A stretch of DNA of 64,000 nt from Rhodobacterales bacterium LSUCC0031. GTDB taxonomy: Bacteria; Pseudomonadota; Alphaproteobacteria; Rhodobacterales; Rhodobacteraceae. The stretch spans positions 124,001 to 188,000 of the forward strand of contig WVSP01000002.1 in NCBI GenBank assembly GCA_015689735.1, in the 5' to 3' direction. Below are positions 23,785-32,605 of the stretch, piece by piece; positions within the stretch are counted from its first letter, which is position 1; every line of letters begins with the position of its first letter. The position numbers and the translations under genes are program-made. Below the pieces are notes generated by a model, which made no database searches, was not told the origin of the DNA, and saw only the letters and a program-made list of their open reading frames with translations.

Positions 23785-25212
23785 CTATTCCTCCAGCACC
23801 CAAGTATCCTTGGTGCCGCCCCCTTGGCTGGAGTTCACCACGAGCGAGCCCTTTTTCAGGGCGACTCGCGTCAGCCCGCCGGGCGTAATCGTGATCTTGT
23901 CGGGCGCCACCAGAACGAAAGGGCGCAGATCGACATGGCGTGGTGCGAGCCCCGCTTGCGTCAGGATCGGCACGGTCGAGAGCGCGAGTGTGGGCTGGGC
24001 AATGTAATTGGCGGGTTTGGCCAAAAGCTTGGCCCGGAACGCCGCCAATTCTTTTTTCGAGGCGGCTGGCCCCACCAGCATCCCGTAACCGCCCGAGCCA
24101 TGCACCTCTTTGACCACCAGTTCCGAAAGGTGATCGAGCACATAGGCCAGCGCGTCGCCCTCCGAACAGCGCCATGTCGGCACGTTCTGAAGGATGGCTT
24201 TCTCGCCTGTGTAGAATTCGACGATATCGGGCATGTAGGAATAGATCGCCTTGTCATCGGCGATGCCCGTGCCGGGTGCGTTGGCGATGGTGATGCCGCC
24301 TGCGCGATAGACATCCATCACACCAGGCACACCCAACAGGCTATCGGGGCGGAAATTCATCGGGTCGAGGAAATCATCATCGACCCGGCGATAGAGCACA
24401 TCAATCGGCTTGTAGCCTTGGGTCGTGCGCATCTGAACCTTGCCGCCGGTGATGCGGATATCATGGCCTTCGACCAGTTCGACGCCCATCTGGTCGGCCA
24501 AAAACGCGTGCTCGAAATAGGCCGCGTTGTGAATGCCCGGCGTCAGCACCGCGACCGTGCAATCGGGTGAACAGTCGCGCGGCGCCGAAGCCGCAAGCGA
24601 GCGATGCAGATTGACCGGGTAATCCTGCACTGCTGCCACCTTGATGCGGGTGAACAACTCAGGGAACATCTGGAGCATGGTTTCGCGGTTTTCCAGCATG
24701 TAGCTGACACCACTTGGCGTGCGGGCGTTGTCTTCGAGGACGTAGAACTCATCCTCGCTTGTGCGCACCAGGTCGACGCCCACGATATGGGTATAGACCC
24801 CGCCGGGTGGGGCCATGCCGATCATCTGGGGTAGGAAGGCGGCATTCTTGGCGATAAGTTCGACAGGGATACGCCCTGCGCGCAAGATCTCTTGCCGGTG
24901 ATAGATGTCGTGCAGAAAGGCGTTGATCGCGCGCACGCGCTGCTCAATCCCGCGCGTCAGCCGCGCCCATTCGCGGCCTGCGATAATGCGCGGCACCAGA
25001 TCAAAGGGGATCAGCCGCTCATCGGCCTCGGCCTGCCCATAGACGTTGAAGGTGATACCCGTGCGACGGAAGAAGCGTTCCGCATCGGCGGATTTCTTGC
25101 GCAGATCGCGCAGGTCTTCGCCTTTGAACCACGTGTCGTAGCCGGTATAGGGCGCACGGGGCGCGCCATCGGGCTGCTGCATTTCGTCGAAGAAGCGGGG
25201 GGTGTCGCGCAT
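23785..25212 (-). CDS. Circularly permuted ATP-grasp type 2 protein (Anbu operon)
   Basis: A 475-aa protein of the permuted ATP-grasp family, with landmarks FFDEM near the start, TPSGVSYMLENRETM, LTPGIHNAAYFEHAFLA, the Mg/ATP region VKEVHGSGGYGM and the C-terminal SSQGGGTKDTWVL. Members ligate carboxylates to amines using ATP. ATG at 25212 (MRDTPRFFDEM) gives the standard N-terminus and length and has GGA nine bases upstream; longer starts at 25239 and 25296 were not preferred. It is the first gene of the Anbu module. Confidence 0.92.
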   Translation of the reverse strand: MRDTPRFFDEMQQPDGAPRAPYTGYDTWFKGEDLRDLRKKSADAERFFRRTGITFNVYGQAEADERLIPFDLVPRIIAGREWARLTRGIEQRVRAINAFLHDIYHRQEILRAGRIPVELIAKNAAFLPQMIGMAPPGGVYTHIVGVDLVRTSEDEFYVLEDNARTPSGVSYMLENRETMLQMFPELFTRIKVAAVQDYPVNLHRSLAASAPRDCSPDCTVAVLTPGIHNAAYFEHAFLADQMGVELVEGHDIRITGGKVQMRTTQGYKPIDVLYRRVDDDFLDPMNFRPDSLLGVPGVMDVYRAGGITIANAPGTGIADDKAIYSYMPDIVEFYTGEKAILQNVPTWRCSEGDALAYVLDHLSELVVKEVHGSGGYGMLVGPAASKKELAAFRAKLLAKPANYIAQPTLALSTVPILTQAGLAPRHVDLRPFVLVAPDKITITPGGLTRVALKKGSLVVNSSQGGGTKDTWVLEE

Positions 25213-25329
25213 GGTGTCCGTTTCGAAAAGTCTGACCATCACGGTGCAGACCGCGCGGCCAAGGGCCAGCGGATCGCATATGCCATTCGATCTCACCTTA
25301 CATTATCGCACAATCTTTGGGCGGTTTGC

Positions 25330-25767
25330 TTAAATTTCGATCCAAATTGTCACGGGACCATCATTGATCAGGCTGACCGCCATATCGGCGCCGAATTGGC
25401 CCGTCTCGACCTTGGGACCAAGGGCGGCCAAGGCTTGTGCGAAATGCCGGTAGAGTGCTTCGCCCGTCTCGGGCGGGGCGGCGGTGGAAAAGCCGGGGCG
25501 GTTGCCCGAGCGGGTATCTGCGGCCAGCGTGAACTGGCTGACCACAAGCGCGCTGCCGCCCATATCCAAAAGCGCGCGGTTCATCTTGCCCGCCTCGTCC
25601 TTGAAGATGCGCATCTTCGCGATCTTTGCTGCCAGAGCCTCGGCCTGTGCTGTCGTATCGTCCTGCATCGCGCAGACAAGGATCAACAGCCCCGGCCCGG
25701 TTTGGCCGATGATCTTGCCTGCCACGCGCACCTGTGCCTCGGTCACGCGCTGTACCAATGCCCGCAT
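25330..25767 (-). CDS. dtd: D-aminoacyl-tRNA deacylase
   Basis: A 145-aa protein with the Dtd signatures [15 protein letters not shown] and the cross-subunit motif [10 protein letters not shown]. It removes D-amino acids wrongly attached to tRNA and also clears glycine from tRNA-Ala. Start ATG at 25767 (MRALVQRV) is the family start and follows GAGGCGAGGG; an ATG 15 bases upstream is less likely. It lies 27 bases after the zinc-ribbon gene on the same strand. Confidence 0.95.
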   Translation of the reverse strand: MRALVQRVTEAQVRVAGKIIGQTGPGLLILVCAMQDDTTAQAEALAAKIAKMRIFKDEAGKMNRALLDMGGSALVVSQFTLAADTRSGNRPGFSTAAPPETGEALYRHFAQALAALGPKVETGQFGADMAVSLINDGPVTIWIEI

Positions 25768-25794
25768 ACCCTCGCCTCCCAATGCGGCGGCGCG

Positions 25795-26943
25795 CTAACG
25801 AAAGGCGCCGCTCTCATCCATTACGCCATAGAGGTAGCCCGCCGCGGCGATGACCACCAGCGCGGTCAGCACGGCCAGCGCGATCTTGATCCAAGACCAC
25901 GGGCGCTCGCCTTGCACCCGGCCGGTCTGGCCATTGACCACGAAGCGATAGGATTGACCGCGATACTTGTAGGCTGCAACCCAGATAGGCAGCAAGATAT
26001 GCTTGAAGGTGACATCATCGATGCGCACGCGCATCTCGTCGATCCGCTGGGCGTCGCCCCCGATATCGCGGCGGATATCCGCCCGGATCTGCGCCTCCAT
26101 CAGCGCCTTGGCCTCGTCAAAGCCTTCGTCGAGCGCGACCTGATAGCCCTCGGCGCGAAAGCCCGACAGGAACTCGGGCCGATAGCCGCGCAAGCCCGCA
26201 AGATCCCAAGGTGCCAGCCGGTCGGTGAGCCGCTTGGGCAGCGAGCGCGAGGCGAGGATCAAGATATCGTCAAAGGCGCGCGCCACCCGCCCCGAGGCGC
26301 GCCGCCAGCGGATGCGCCGCTCTTGGCGCGATTTGCCATCGGGGCCGCGCACGGTGACGTAGTAGGCATCGCCGCGCTGGCCGCGATATTGCGTGGCCGT
26401 ATCGGCGTCATAGGTCCAGAACGGCACATAGACCCCCTGCATCCGCCGCCCTTTGCGGGCATAAGCCTGAAGGCCGTTGGGCGCAAACCACAACCGCCCC
26501 AGCCAGTCATTCATCGCCTGGTGCGCCTGCCGTTCGGTCAGCTGAAAGGGGATCACGCCCTTGGGCTTGATATGGCGATGGGTGCCGGTATCGGCCACGA
26601 CCGGCGTCGCACAAAAAGGGCATTCCTTGGCGTGAAGGTCAGGGTGGAATTCGACCTGCGCGCCGCAGCCCTTGCAGGTGGTGACGCGCGTCTCCTCCAT
26701 CTCCTCGCGGGGGAGTTTCGCGGCGATCGCCGCCGCGTAATCCAATTCGATCAGCGCCGGTTCTTCGCGCGCCCATGGGCCATGCGCGGCCATGTCGATT
26801 GGGGCGCTATGGCCACAATGATCGCACAAAAGCCGCCCTTCGCTGGGTGCAAACCGCAAGTCAGAGCCGCATTTCGGGCAGGGAAAGCGCGCTTCCTCCA
26901 TCAGCGGTGTCTCGCTTGCCGCCATCCCGCGCTGATCCATCAT
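25795..26943 (-). CDS. Zinc-ribbon protein with C-terminal membrane helix (TFIIB-type ribbon)
   Basis: A 382-aa protein with two zinc knuckles: CPKCG/CDHCG at about residues 22-45 and CKGCG/CPFC at about residues 90-115. A central region (PFWTYDADTATQYRGQRGDAYYV) resembles a domain found in other zinc-ribbon membrane proteins, and the C-terminus has one helix (IKIALAVLTALVVIAAAGYLYGVM). ATG at 26943 or 26940 both have GAG upstream. It follows the SPFH-GYF gene and is probably membrane-tethered with the ribbons in the cytosol. Function unknown. Confidence 0.8.
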   Translation of the reverse strand: MMDQRGMAASETPLMEEARFPCPKCGSDLRFAPSEGRLLCDHCGHSAPIDMAAHGPWAREEPALIELDYAAAIAAKLPREEMEETRVTTCKGCGAQVEFHPDLHAKECPFCATPVVADTGTHRHIKPKGVIPFQLTERQAHQAMNDWLGRLWFAPNGLQAYARKGRRMQGVYVPFWTYDADTATQYRGQRGDAYYVTVRGPDGKSRQERRIRWRRASGRVARAFDDILILASRSLPKRLTDRLAPWDLAGLRGYRPEFLSGFRAEGYQVALDEGFDEAKALMEAQIRADIRRDIGGDAQRIDEMRVRIDDVTFKHILLPIWVAAYKYRGQSYRFVVNGQTGRVQGERPWSWIKIALAVLTALVVIAAAGYLYGVMDESGAFR

Positions 26944-27037
26944 CGCCACTCGTCCCGCTCGACCCATGGGAGGGGACCGCTCCCCCCCTTCATCTTTCCA
27001 AAAATACGCATGCGACCGCGCCGCACCAACCCATGGT

Positions 27038-28138
27038 TCAGTTTGGCGGCGGCGGCGGCGGCAGCACCGTGAACAGCTGGGCGAGTTCGGTCACATCGCC
27101 TGCGTGTTTCCAGCCATCTTGGCCCGCTGTCCAGACATGGCTCCGGCGGGTCAATTCGCCATTTGCGGCCATCCGCCCAAGTGCTGCCTTGGAAAAGGGG
27201 CCTTTGGTCTGTCCGTTCTCGGCGATATGCCAGACATGTTCGACCGGGGGCAGCGGGGGCGGCGCGGCAGCCGGGGCGGGGGCCATGGATTGCGCCAGCC
27301 CTTGGGCCATCGCCATGCCCATCCCCATGCCAAGACCCGCGCCCATGCCGCCATCGCCGGCCGGGTTGGAGGCTGCCAGCCGCATCGCCTCGGCGGTCTG
27401 GAACTGGGTGTATTTGCCCAGATCGCCCACCACCCCCATCGAGGTGCGCCGATCCAGCGCCTCTTCGACCGCGGCAGGTAGCGAGATGTTCTCGATATAA
27501 AGCTCTGGCAATTCCAACCCGTAGGCCGCGATGGTCGCCGATATGCGCGTGGCCAAAAGCTTGCCAAGCTCGGCGGTATTTGCCGCCATATCGAGCACCG
27601 GGATACCCGAAGACGCGATGATCTGGCTGAATTGCTGCACGATGATGTTGCGGATCTGATCGCTGACCTCGTCGGTGGTGAACTCACCATCGGTGCCGAC
27701 GATTTCGGTCATGAAACGGCCAGCATCGGCCACCTTGACCGAATAGGTACCAAAGGCGCGCAGCCGCGTTGGCCCGAATTCGGGATCGCGCAGCATGACC
27801 GGGTTCTTGGTGCCCCATTTGAGATTGGTAAACCGCGCGGTCGAGACAAAGTAAATCTCGGATTTGAAGGGCGAGGCAAAGCCGTGATCCCAATGCTGCA
27901 AGCTGGTCATGATCGGCATGTTGTTGGTCTCGAGCATGTAGAGACCTGGGGTAAAGACATCGGCCAGCCGCCCCTCATGGACGAACACGGCCATCTGCCC
28001 TTCACGCACCGTTAGCTTGGCGCCATACTTGATTTCATGGCCAAACCGCTCGAAGCGCCAGACCATCGTGTCGCGGGTGTCGTCGGTCCATGCGATGACA
28101 TCGATGAACTGGCCCTTGAGAAAATCCATGAACGGCAT
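27038..28138 (-). CDS. SPFH/Band-7 protein with C-terminal GYF_2 domain
   Basis: A 366-aa protein. Residues 1 to about 250 are an SPFH (virion-core-protein-like YdjI type) domain: FIDVIAWTDDTRDTMVW, GQMAVFVHEGRLADVFTPG. Residues about 255-300 are a Gly/Met/Ala/Pro-rich linker (GMGAGLGMGMGMAMAQG). Residues about 303-358 are a GYF_2 domain (WHIAENGQTKGPFSKAAL), a module that binds proline-rich peptides. The protein ends PPPPPPN, coded by a GGC triplet run at 27045-27062, which could be a ligand for its own GYF domain. ATG at 28138 follows AGGAGG. It sits between the DUF2927 and zinc-ribbon genes. Confidence 0.87.
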   Translation of the reverse strand: MPFMDFLKGQFIDVIAWTDDTRDTMVWRFERFGHEIKYGAKLTVREGQMAVFVHEGRLADVFTPGLYMLETNNMPIMTSLQHWDHGFASPFKSEIYFVSTARFTNLKWGTKNPVMLRDPEFGPTRLRAFGTYSVKVADAGRFMTEIVGTDGEFTTDEVSDQIRNIIVQQFSQIIASSGIPVLDMAANTAELGKLLATRISATIAAYGLELPELYIENISLPAAVEEALDRRTSMGVVGDLGKYTQFQTAEAMRLAASNPAGDGGMGAGLGMGMGMAMAQGLAQSMAPAPAAAPPPLPPVEHVWHIAENGQTKGPFSKAALGRMAANGELTRRSHVWTAGQDGWKHAGDVTELAQLFTVLPPPPPPN

Positions 28139-28180
28139 GGTCTGGTCCTCCTACTGATCGAAAAGCGGCGTGGCGGGGTG

Positions 28181-29116
28181 TCAGCTTGACCCAGCCATCA
28201 ATTCCTCGGCGATGGCGCGCACCACGGGGCGGGCGCGCTCGGGTGTCATCCCCGGCGTCAGGCGCGGGTCATACAAGATACGCAAGAGCAAGGCGTCATG
28301 CGGGGTCAGCAGGGCGAATTCCTCGTCGTCATTGAAGATCGAGGGGCGCGCGCGTGCGCTGTCATTGGGCAGGCCCAGCCCTTGGGCCACTTCCTCATGC
28401 ACGCAAGACCGCCGCAAAAGGTTGGGATGTTCGCTGCGGATGATCGCGACAGCCGTCACATAGACAGGCCGTGCGCCTGCTTCGGAAAAGGCAAAAACCG
28501 CGCAAAATGTCGCGCGCGGCATGGTTTCGATCTCATCGATGGTTTCTTGCCCGATCCCCGGCACGATGCTGCGCAAAAGCGATGCAGCGTTGCGCTGTTC
28601 GTCACGGTCGAGATAGAGCACATGGAAATTGCCGCCCTCAGGCACGGTGATCACAGGATGGCCGCTCGCGCGTGACAGAGCGCTTGCGTAGGTCGACAGC
28701 ACCGACAGATCTGCGGCTTTTTGGCTGTCATCGACCGAGGCACCGAAATGCGCCTGAAGTTGGACGGGCTTTTCCCAGCGCCGCAACTGCGACGGCGTTT
28801 CGCGCTGGATGAAACGCCCAGCCGATAGCACATATTCGTCGAAAAGCGCGATCCGTTCGAAATTGGTGGCAAGTGTCTCGGCGGTGAAGGGGGCATCGAC
28901 AAGCCCACCGTCGCTGCGCAGCAAGCCATCACTGACCAGCCGCGCCTCGACATTGGTGTAATAGCGCGCAAGTGCGGCACTTTCGGGGGATTGGGCAAAA
29001 CCCACCCCATCGCTTCGATCGGCGGGGGGCAAGTTTTGCGGCCCGGTCTGCATCATGCAGGCCGACAGCCCAAGGGCTACGGTGCATAACAGCAGAATTC
29101 GGGCCGGTTTGCGCAT
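28181..29116 (-). CDS. DUF2927-domain lipoprotein, shorter paralogue
   Basis: A 311-aa lipoprotein with lipobox LSAC (C20). The core matches the other DUF2927 protein of this window: SCVHEEVAQGLG followed by PSIFNDDEEFALLTPHDALLLRILYDPRLTPGM. It lacks the long helical C-terminal extension of its paralogue. It is 6 bases after telA and 42 bases before the SPFH-GYF gene, so it is part of the TelA-type cluster. It is predicted to sit outside the cytoplasmic membrane, while its neighbours are cytosolic or membrane-bound, which suggests an assembly that spans the membrane. Function unknown. Confidence 0.85.
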   Translation of the reverse strand: MRKPARILLLCTVALGLSACMMQTGPQNLPPADRSDGVGFAQSPESAALARYYTNVEARLVSDGLLRSDGGLVDAPFTAETLATNFERIALFDEYVLSAGRFIQRETPSQLRRWEKPVQLQAHFGASVDDSQKAADLSVLSTYASALSRASGHPVITVPEGGNFHVLYLDRDEQRNAASLLRSIVPGIGQETIDEIETMPRATFCAVFAFSEAGARPVYVTAVAIIRSEHPNLLRRSCVHEEVAQGLGLPNDSARARPSIFNDDEEFALLTPHDALLLRILYDPRLTPGMTPERARPVVRAIAEELMAGSS

Positions 29117-29122
29117 GTTTGA

Positions 29123-30307
29123 CTAGCCTGCCGTCGCGGGATCGGCGACAGTCTGGCTTGCTCGCGCCGAGGCCGCGCTGAGCGTATCGCGCAATTCGAT
29201 TTCCATCTTTTGCATCTCCTCCTCGGCGGCGGCGCGGCGGCGCTTGCCTTCATCTGCGATCTGCAACGACTCCTCGATGGTTGCGATCAATTCGGCATTG
29301 GCCGCCTTGACCGCGTCGATATCGAAAACGCCGCGCTCCATCTCTTCGCGCACGATGCGGTTACTGTCGCGCAGATTTGCGGCATTGCGGGTCAACAGCT
29401 CGTTGGTGAGATCGGAGGCCTCGCGCACCGCTTTTGCGGCTTCGGTCGAGCGTTGGATCGTTACGGCTTGGGCCAATTGGGTTTCCCACAGCGGCACGGT
29501 GTTGACCAAGGTCGAGTTGATCTTGGTGACAAGGCTCTTGTCGTTTTCCTGCACCAGCCGGATCGAGGGCAGCGATTGCATCGTCACCTGACGGGTCAGC
29601 TTGAGGTCATGGACTCGGCGTTCGAGATCGTCGCGCGCGGCGCGCAGATCGCGCAATTCCTGCGCCTTGAGGATTTGATCGGCCGCGGGGGCTGCATCGA
29701 CCTCGGCGGCCTTGGCGGGGATCGTTTCCTCATCGAGTTCACGCAGCTTTTCCTCGCCCGCCGCGATATAGAGCGCCAGCTCGTGATAGAAATCGAGCGT
29801 CTTTTCATAGAGCAGGTCAAGCGACTTGATATCCTTCATCAGCGCATGCTCGTGGCGGAGCAGGTTCTCGGTGATGCGGTCGATCTGGTCTTGGACCTGT
29901 TCGTATTTCGCGATGAAATTGTGAATGGGTTTGGCCTTGACAAACAGCCGCTCCCACCAGCTTTGCTTGCGGTTGGGGTCAAGCTCATCGACCGAAAAGC
30001 CGCGGATGGTGCCGACGATCTCGCGCAAGCTATCGCCTGCGGGGCCGACATCCTTGTTTTTCACACCTTGCAGCATGGCTTGGCTGATCTGTTGCAATTC
30101 GGCCTGCGCCGATGATCCGAAGCTGACGATGGAATTGGTGTCGCCCATGTTGATTTGCGCCATGCGCGCGCGGATCTGTTCGGCGGTTGGCGCATCGGCT
30201 TGTGGCAGCGGCACCAGATCGGCGGAAGGGTCGGGCAAGACCACGGCGTTGATTTCATCGATCATCTTGGCAGCGGCTTCGGCCTGTTGGCGGATCTCTG
30301 TGGTCAT
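29123..30307 (-). CDS. TelA-family toxic anion resistance protein
   Basis: A 394-aa, highly charged helical protein of the TelA/KlaA family (KQSWWERLFVKAKPIHNF, HEHALMKDIKSLDLLYEKTL, TQVAV-type coiled segments such as LNSTLVNTVPLWETQLAQ). The family was named for tellurite resistance but its mechanism is unknown; it often occurs with XpaC, as here, 9 bases away. It is cytosolic by prediction and is followed at once by a DUF2927 lipoprotein. Confidence 0.9.
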   Translation of the reverse strand: MTTEIRQQAEAAAKMIDEINAVVLPDPSADLVPLPQADAPTAEQIRARMAQINMGDTNSIVSFGSSAQAELQQISQAMLQGVKNKDVGPAGDSLREIVGTIRGFSVDELDPNRKQSWWERLFVKAKPIHNFIAKYEQVQDQIDRITENLLRHEHALMKDIKSLDLLYEKTLDFYHELALYIAAGEEKLRELDEETIPAKAAEVDAAPAADQILKAQELRDLRAARDDLERRVHDLKLTRQVTMQSLPSIRLVQENDKSLVTKINSTLVNTVPLWETQLAQAVTIQRSTEAAKAVREASDLTNELLTRNAANLRDSNRIVREEMERGVFDIDAVKAANAELIATIEESLQIADEGKRRRAAAEEEMQKMEIELRDTLSAASARASQTVADPATAG

Positions 30308-30316
30308 GGTCGGTCC

Positions 30317-31213
30317 TTATCCCTCGTTATGCAAGTTTTCACGGGTGAGGCGCGCGCGCAGCACCTCGGTTTCGATGTCGAAATTGGTGCGATCATCGCG
30401 CAAAAGCGCGGCGGTACGGCTGGCGAAATTCATGTCGAGATCATCGAGAAAGGCGATATAGTCGGCACGTGTCTGCGCGTCGCGGCTACGCGCGTAAAGA
30501 TCGACAAATTGCATGGTCGCATCGCGCGCGCCTTGCAAATAGACACCCAGATACCGCCGTGCGGCGGCCAGATCGCGCGGATCGGCCTCGACCTGCCGGA
30601 AAAGAGTGCGCACCGTCTCGCAAAAGCCCGTCACACGATGTTCCAGTTCGGTGTCGCGCGCGCGACCGATCGCTTCGCGCATCTGCGCGAGCAGCTTTTC
30701 GGCCTCGTCGATCTTGCGCGCGATGCGGTCGCTTTGCATGCGATCGACACCTGTCATCCCTTTGTCTCTGAGCGGATCAAGCCCAAATGCACCCAAATGC
30801 AGCGCCGCTGCGATCATCCCTGCCAAGACCGCGGGGATGATGACCCATTGGCCACCGAAGACCAAGAGCGCCACACCCGCCCCCATCGTCACAGCGCCAA
30901 AAATCTTGCGCGGAATGGCAGGGCGCCGGGCTAGCTTGCGCTCATCATAGGCGTCTTCGGCCCGCACACCGTCGCGCGTCAGCCATGCCGACAGCAATAG
31001 CGCGCCCATGCCAGCCAGATCGGTTGCCATCGCGGTCAACGGCTGGAAAAAGGCGCTCAGCAAAGGCAATAGCGCCAATCCAAATAGCAAGTTGAGCTTG
31101 GCGCCATGTCGGAGCGGTTTGCGGCCGCGAAAGCTGACCGGCGCGGGGCGCGGCTGTTGGCCTTGCGCATCGCGCGCGCCGGGGCTGAAGTCTCCACCGA
31201 ACCGCCGGGCCAT
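30317..31213 (-). CDS. XpaC-like membrane protein (5-bromo-4-chloroindolyl phosphate hydrolysis family)
   Basis: A 298-aa protein with a basic, proline-rich N-terminus, two helical hairpins (LNLLFGLALLPLLSAFF; TDLAGMGALLLSAWL; then FGAVTMGAGVALLVFGGQWVI) and a long helical cytosolic domain (QSDRIARKIDEAEKLLAQMREA). This matches XpaC-type proteins, the usual partners of TelA. The annotated hydrolase activity of the family is weakly founded. It starts 2 bases after the stop of a 29-aa membrane peptide and is followed by telA. Confidence 0.87.
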   Translation of the reverse strand: MARRFGGDFSPGARDAQGQQPRPAPVSFRGRKPLRHGAKLNLLFGLALLPLLSAFFQPLTAMATDLAGMGALLLSAWLTRDGVRAEDAYDERKLARRPAIPRKIFGAVTMGAGVALLVFGGQWVIIPAVLAGMIAAALHLGAFGLDPLRDKGMTGVDRMQSDRIARKIDEAEKLLAQMREAIGRARDTELEHRVTGFCETVRTLFRQVEADPRDLAAARRYLGVYLQGARDATMQFVDLYARSRDAQTRADYIAFLDDLDMNFASRTAALLRDDRTNFDIETEVLRARLTRENLHNEG

Positions 31214-31214
31214 C

Positions 31215-31304
31215 TTACATGGTACCCAAGCCGCCGAAGACGGCCATGATGACGACCATCATCAACGCGAAAAACGATACGCCCTGTAGAAATCCAGAAC
31301 TCAT
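31215..31304 (-). CDS. 29-aa single-helix membrane peptide
   Basis: A short frame encoding MSSGFLQGVSFFALMMVV followed by IMAVFGGLGTM, one transmembrane helix with glycine-rich ends. It lies immediately upstream of xpaC (stop at 31215-31217, xpaC ATG at 31213), on the same strand and in operon spacing. GGGG lies about eight bases before the ATG at 31304. Support is topology, spacing and codon use; there is no family match I can recall. It may be a small regulator of the TelA-XpaC complex. Confidence 0.5.
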   Translation of the reverse strand: MSSGFLQGVSFFALMMVVIMAVFGGLGTM

Positions 31305-31430
31305 ACCAACCCCGCAACCCGCATCATCGTGCTTGCCTCCTTGGTTAGAAAACTTTGCCACCGAAAGAAAGGTCGGGCGCGTGTCATTGGCCAGTTTTCT
31401 GCCATGTCAGATCGGGGCGTTCCCCCACGA

Positions 31431-32324
31431 TCACAAGGGCAACGCACCGCGAAGGCCGCGTTTTTTACCAGATTTGCGCATTTCTTGGCATAGCACGCGA
31501 TCCAGCTGGTCCAGGAAATCGGCCCTTTTGGGGTCCAGCACGGCCCGGTAAAGCGCAAACAGCCCCGGCCGTAGATAGCTTGACCAATGGCAGATCGGGG
31601 CGCTGGGCGCAGGCAGACGAATACCAAGGCGCCGCAAGGCCGAACGGCTTGAGCTGCGATCGATGAACAGGTCGCTCCACCCGGCTAGATCGGTCATGCC
31701 ACCTGAGAGCGCCCAATCACGCACTTGCGGTGCAGGCACAGCCAGCCGAAAGATCAGGTCAAACAGGGCGTTCGCATCGCTTGCGACGTTCAGAACGCGG
31801 GCGCTACGACCGGCAGGGCTACGCATCGCGGCACGTGCTTGGCTGCGGTACTCGGCCCCCGACAGCAGCAAAAGGTGGGAAACATCGCCTGCGCGCAGCC
31901 TGTGCAACGCCGCCAAGGCGACCCGCGCGCCCAGCGAATGGGCCATCACATTGACCGCCACATCAGGGCGGTGTGATCGGATCCGGGTGATAAGATCGGC
32001 CAAGACCGCGCCGATGACGAAGGCGCGCGCCGCGACGCGCCGCAAGGATCCGCGTGCAGGCCAGCCAAAGCCGATGCCAAGCCCGGCCCCGGCGCGGTTC
32101 AGATGCAAATGGCGCGGCCAGCTGATCGCCTTCCAGCATCCCGGATCGGGCGTATGCGACAAGATATGGCCATGCGGATCATGTCCGCTGATCCCCGGTG
32201 CAAAGCGGTAGCCATGGATCATGATCATGATCGAGCCATGCATGGGCAAAGCATCCAACGCAGCTGTCAGCGCCCCCGCATCATGCCATCCGCTGTCGGA
32301 TGCAGTGATGGAAATCAGCCCCAT
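31431..32324 (-). CDS. Alpha/beta hydrolase (DUF900-like)
   Basis: A 297-aa protein with strand IMIMIHGYRFAPG at the oxyanion position and nucleophile elbow NVMAHSLGARVAL (GxSxG variant with Ala first). Later motifs include LLLSGAEYRS. It resembles DUF900/esterase-like hydrolases; substrate unknown. ATG at 32324 (MGLISITASDSGWHD) is chosen because AGG precedes it and the fold begins there; starts at 32366 and 32414 lack a site. It is separated by 126 bases from the TelA cluster and may be transcribed separately. Confidence 0.78.
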   Translation of the reverse strand: MGLISITASDSGWHDAGALTAALDALPMHGSIMIMIHGYRFAPGISGHDPHGHILSHTPDPGCWKAISWPRHLHLNRAGAGLGIGFGWPARGSLRRVAARAFVIGAVLADLITRIRSHRPDVAVNVMAHSLGARVALAALHRLRAGDVSHLLLLSGAEYRSQARAAMRSPAGRSARVLNVASDANALFDLIFRLAVPAPQVRDWALSGGMTDLAGWSDLFIDRSSSRSALRRLGIRLPAPSAPICHWSSYLRPGLFALYRAVLDPKRADFLDQLDRVLCQEMRKSGKKRGLRGALPL

Positions 32325-32462
32325 GCCTGATGTCCTTGCCAGACCTTGGGCCTGCGATACGGTCATGGCGCAACATCTGCATGAAGGCTGCGCGACATTT
32401 CGATGACGGGTCACAAGCGATCAAGCCCGCTTGACGCGGGCGCGGCCAAAGCGTAGCCAACC

Positions 32463-32523
32463 GCGCGTGGCGATTTGTGAACCGGATTGCGGGCCACGTT
32501 AAACAAACCGCTAAAGAGGTCGC
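32463..32523 (+). promoter_or_regulatory. SAM-II riboswitch upstream of metZ
   Basis: The leader has the SAM-II (metA motif) pattern in order: CGTGGCGATTTG, ACCGG, TTGC, then GGCCACGTTAAA, and GCTAAAGAGG. GTGGC at 32467-32471 pairs with GCCAC, and the downstream CTAAAGAGG closes the pseudoknot. It ends about 80 bases before the metZ start and is in the right orientation. Known: SAM-II binds S-adenosylmethionine and represses methionine-biosynthesis genes in Alphaproteobacteria, mainly by hiding the ribosome-binding site. Confidence 0.92.
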
Positions 32524-32605
32524 GGATGATCGGCTTGCCCGCCCCCTCCCGACCCTGAGCTTAACCAAGGTCGCCATCTGCGACCTGTCGCGAAAGGAGT
32601 GGGGC

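Noticed and set aside
27045-27062. GGC triplet run that could be a phase-variable repeat
   Set aside because: Only six units, in frame at the extreme C-terminus coding for prolines; length change would not shift the frame.
24892-27072. A 726-codon plus-strand frame opposite the ATP-grasp, dtd and zinc-ribbon genes
   Set aside because: It crosses three well-supported genes on the other strand and shows no motifs.
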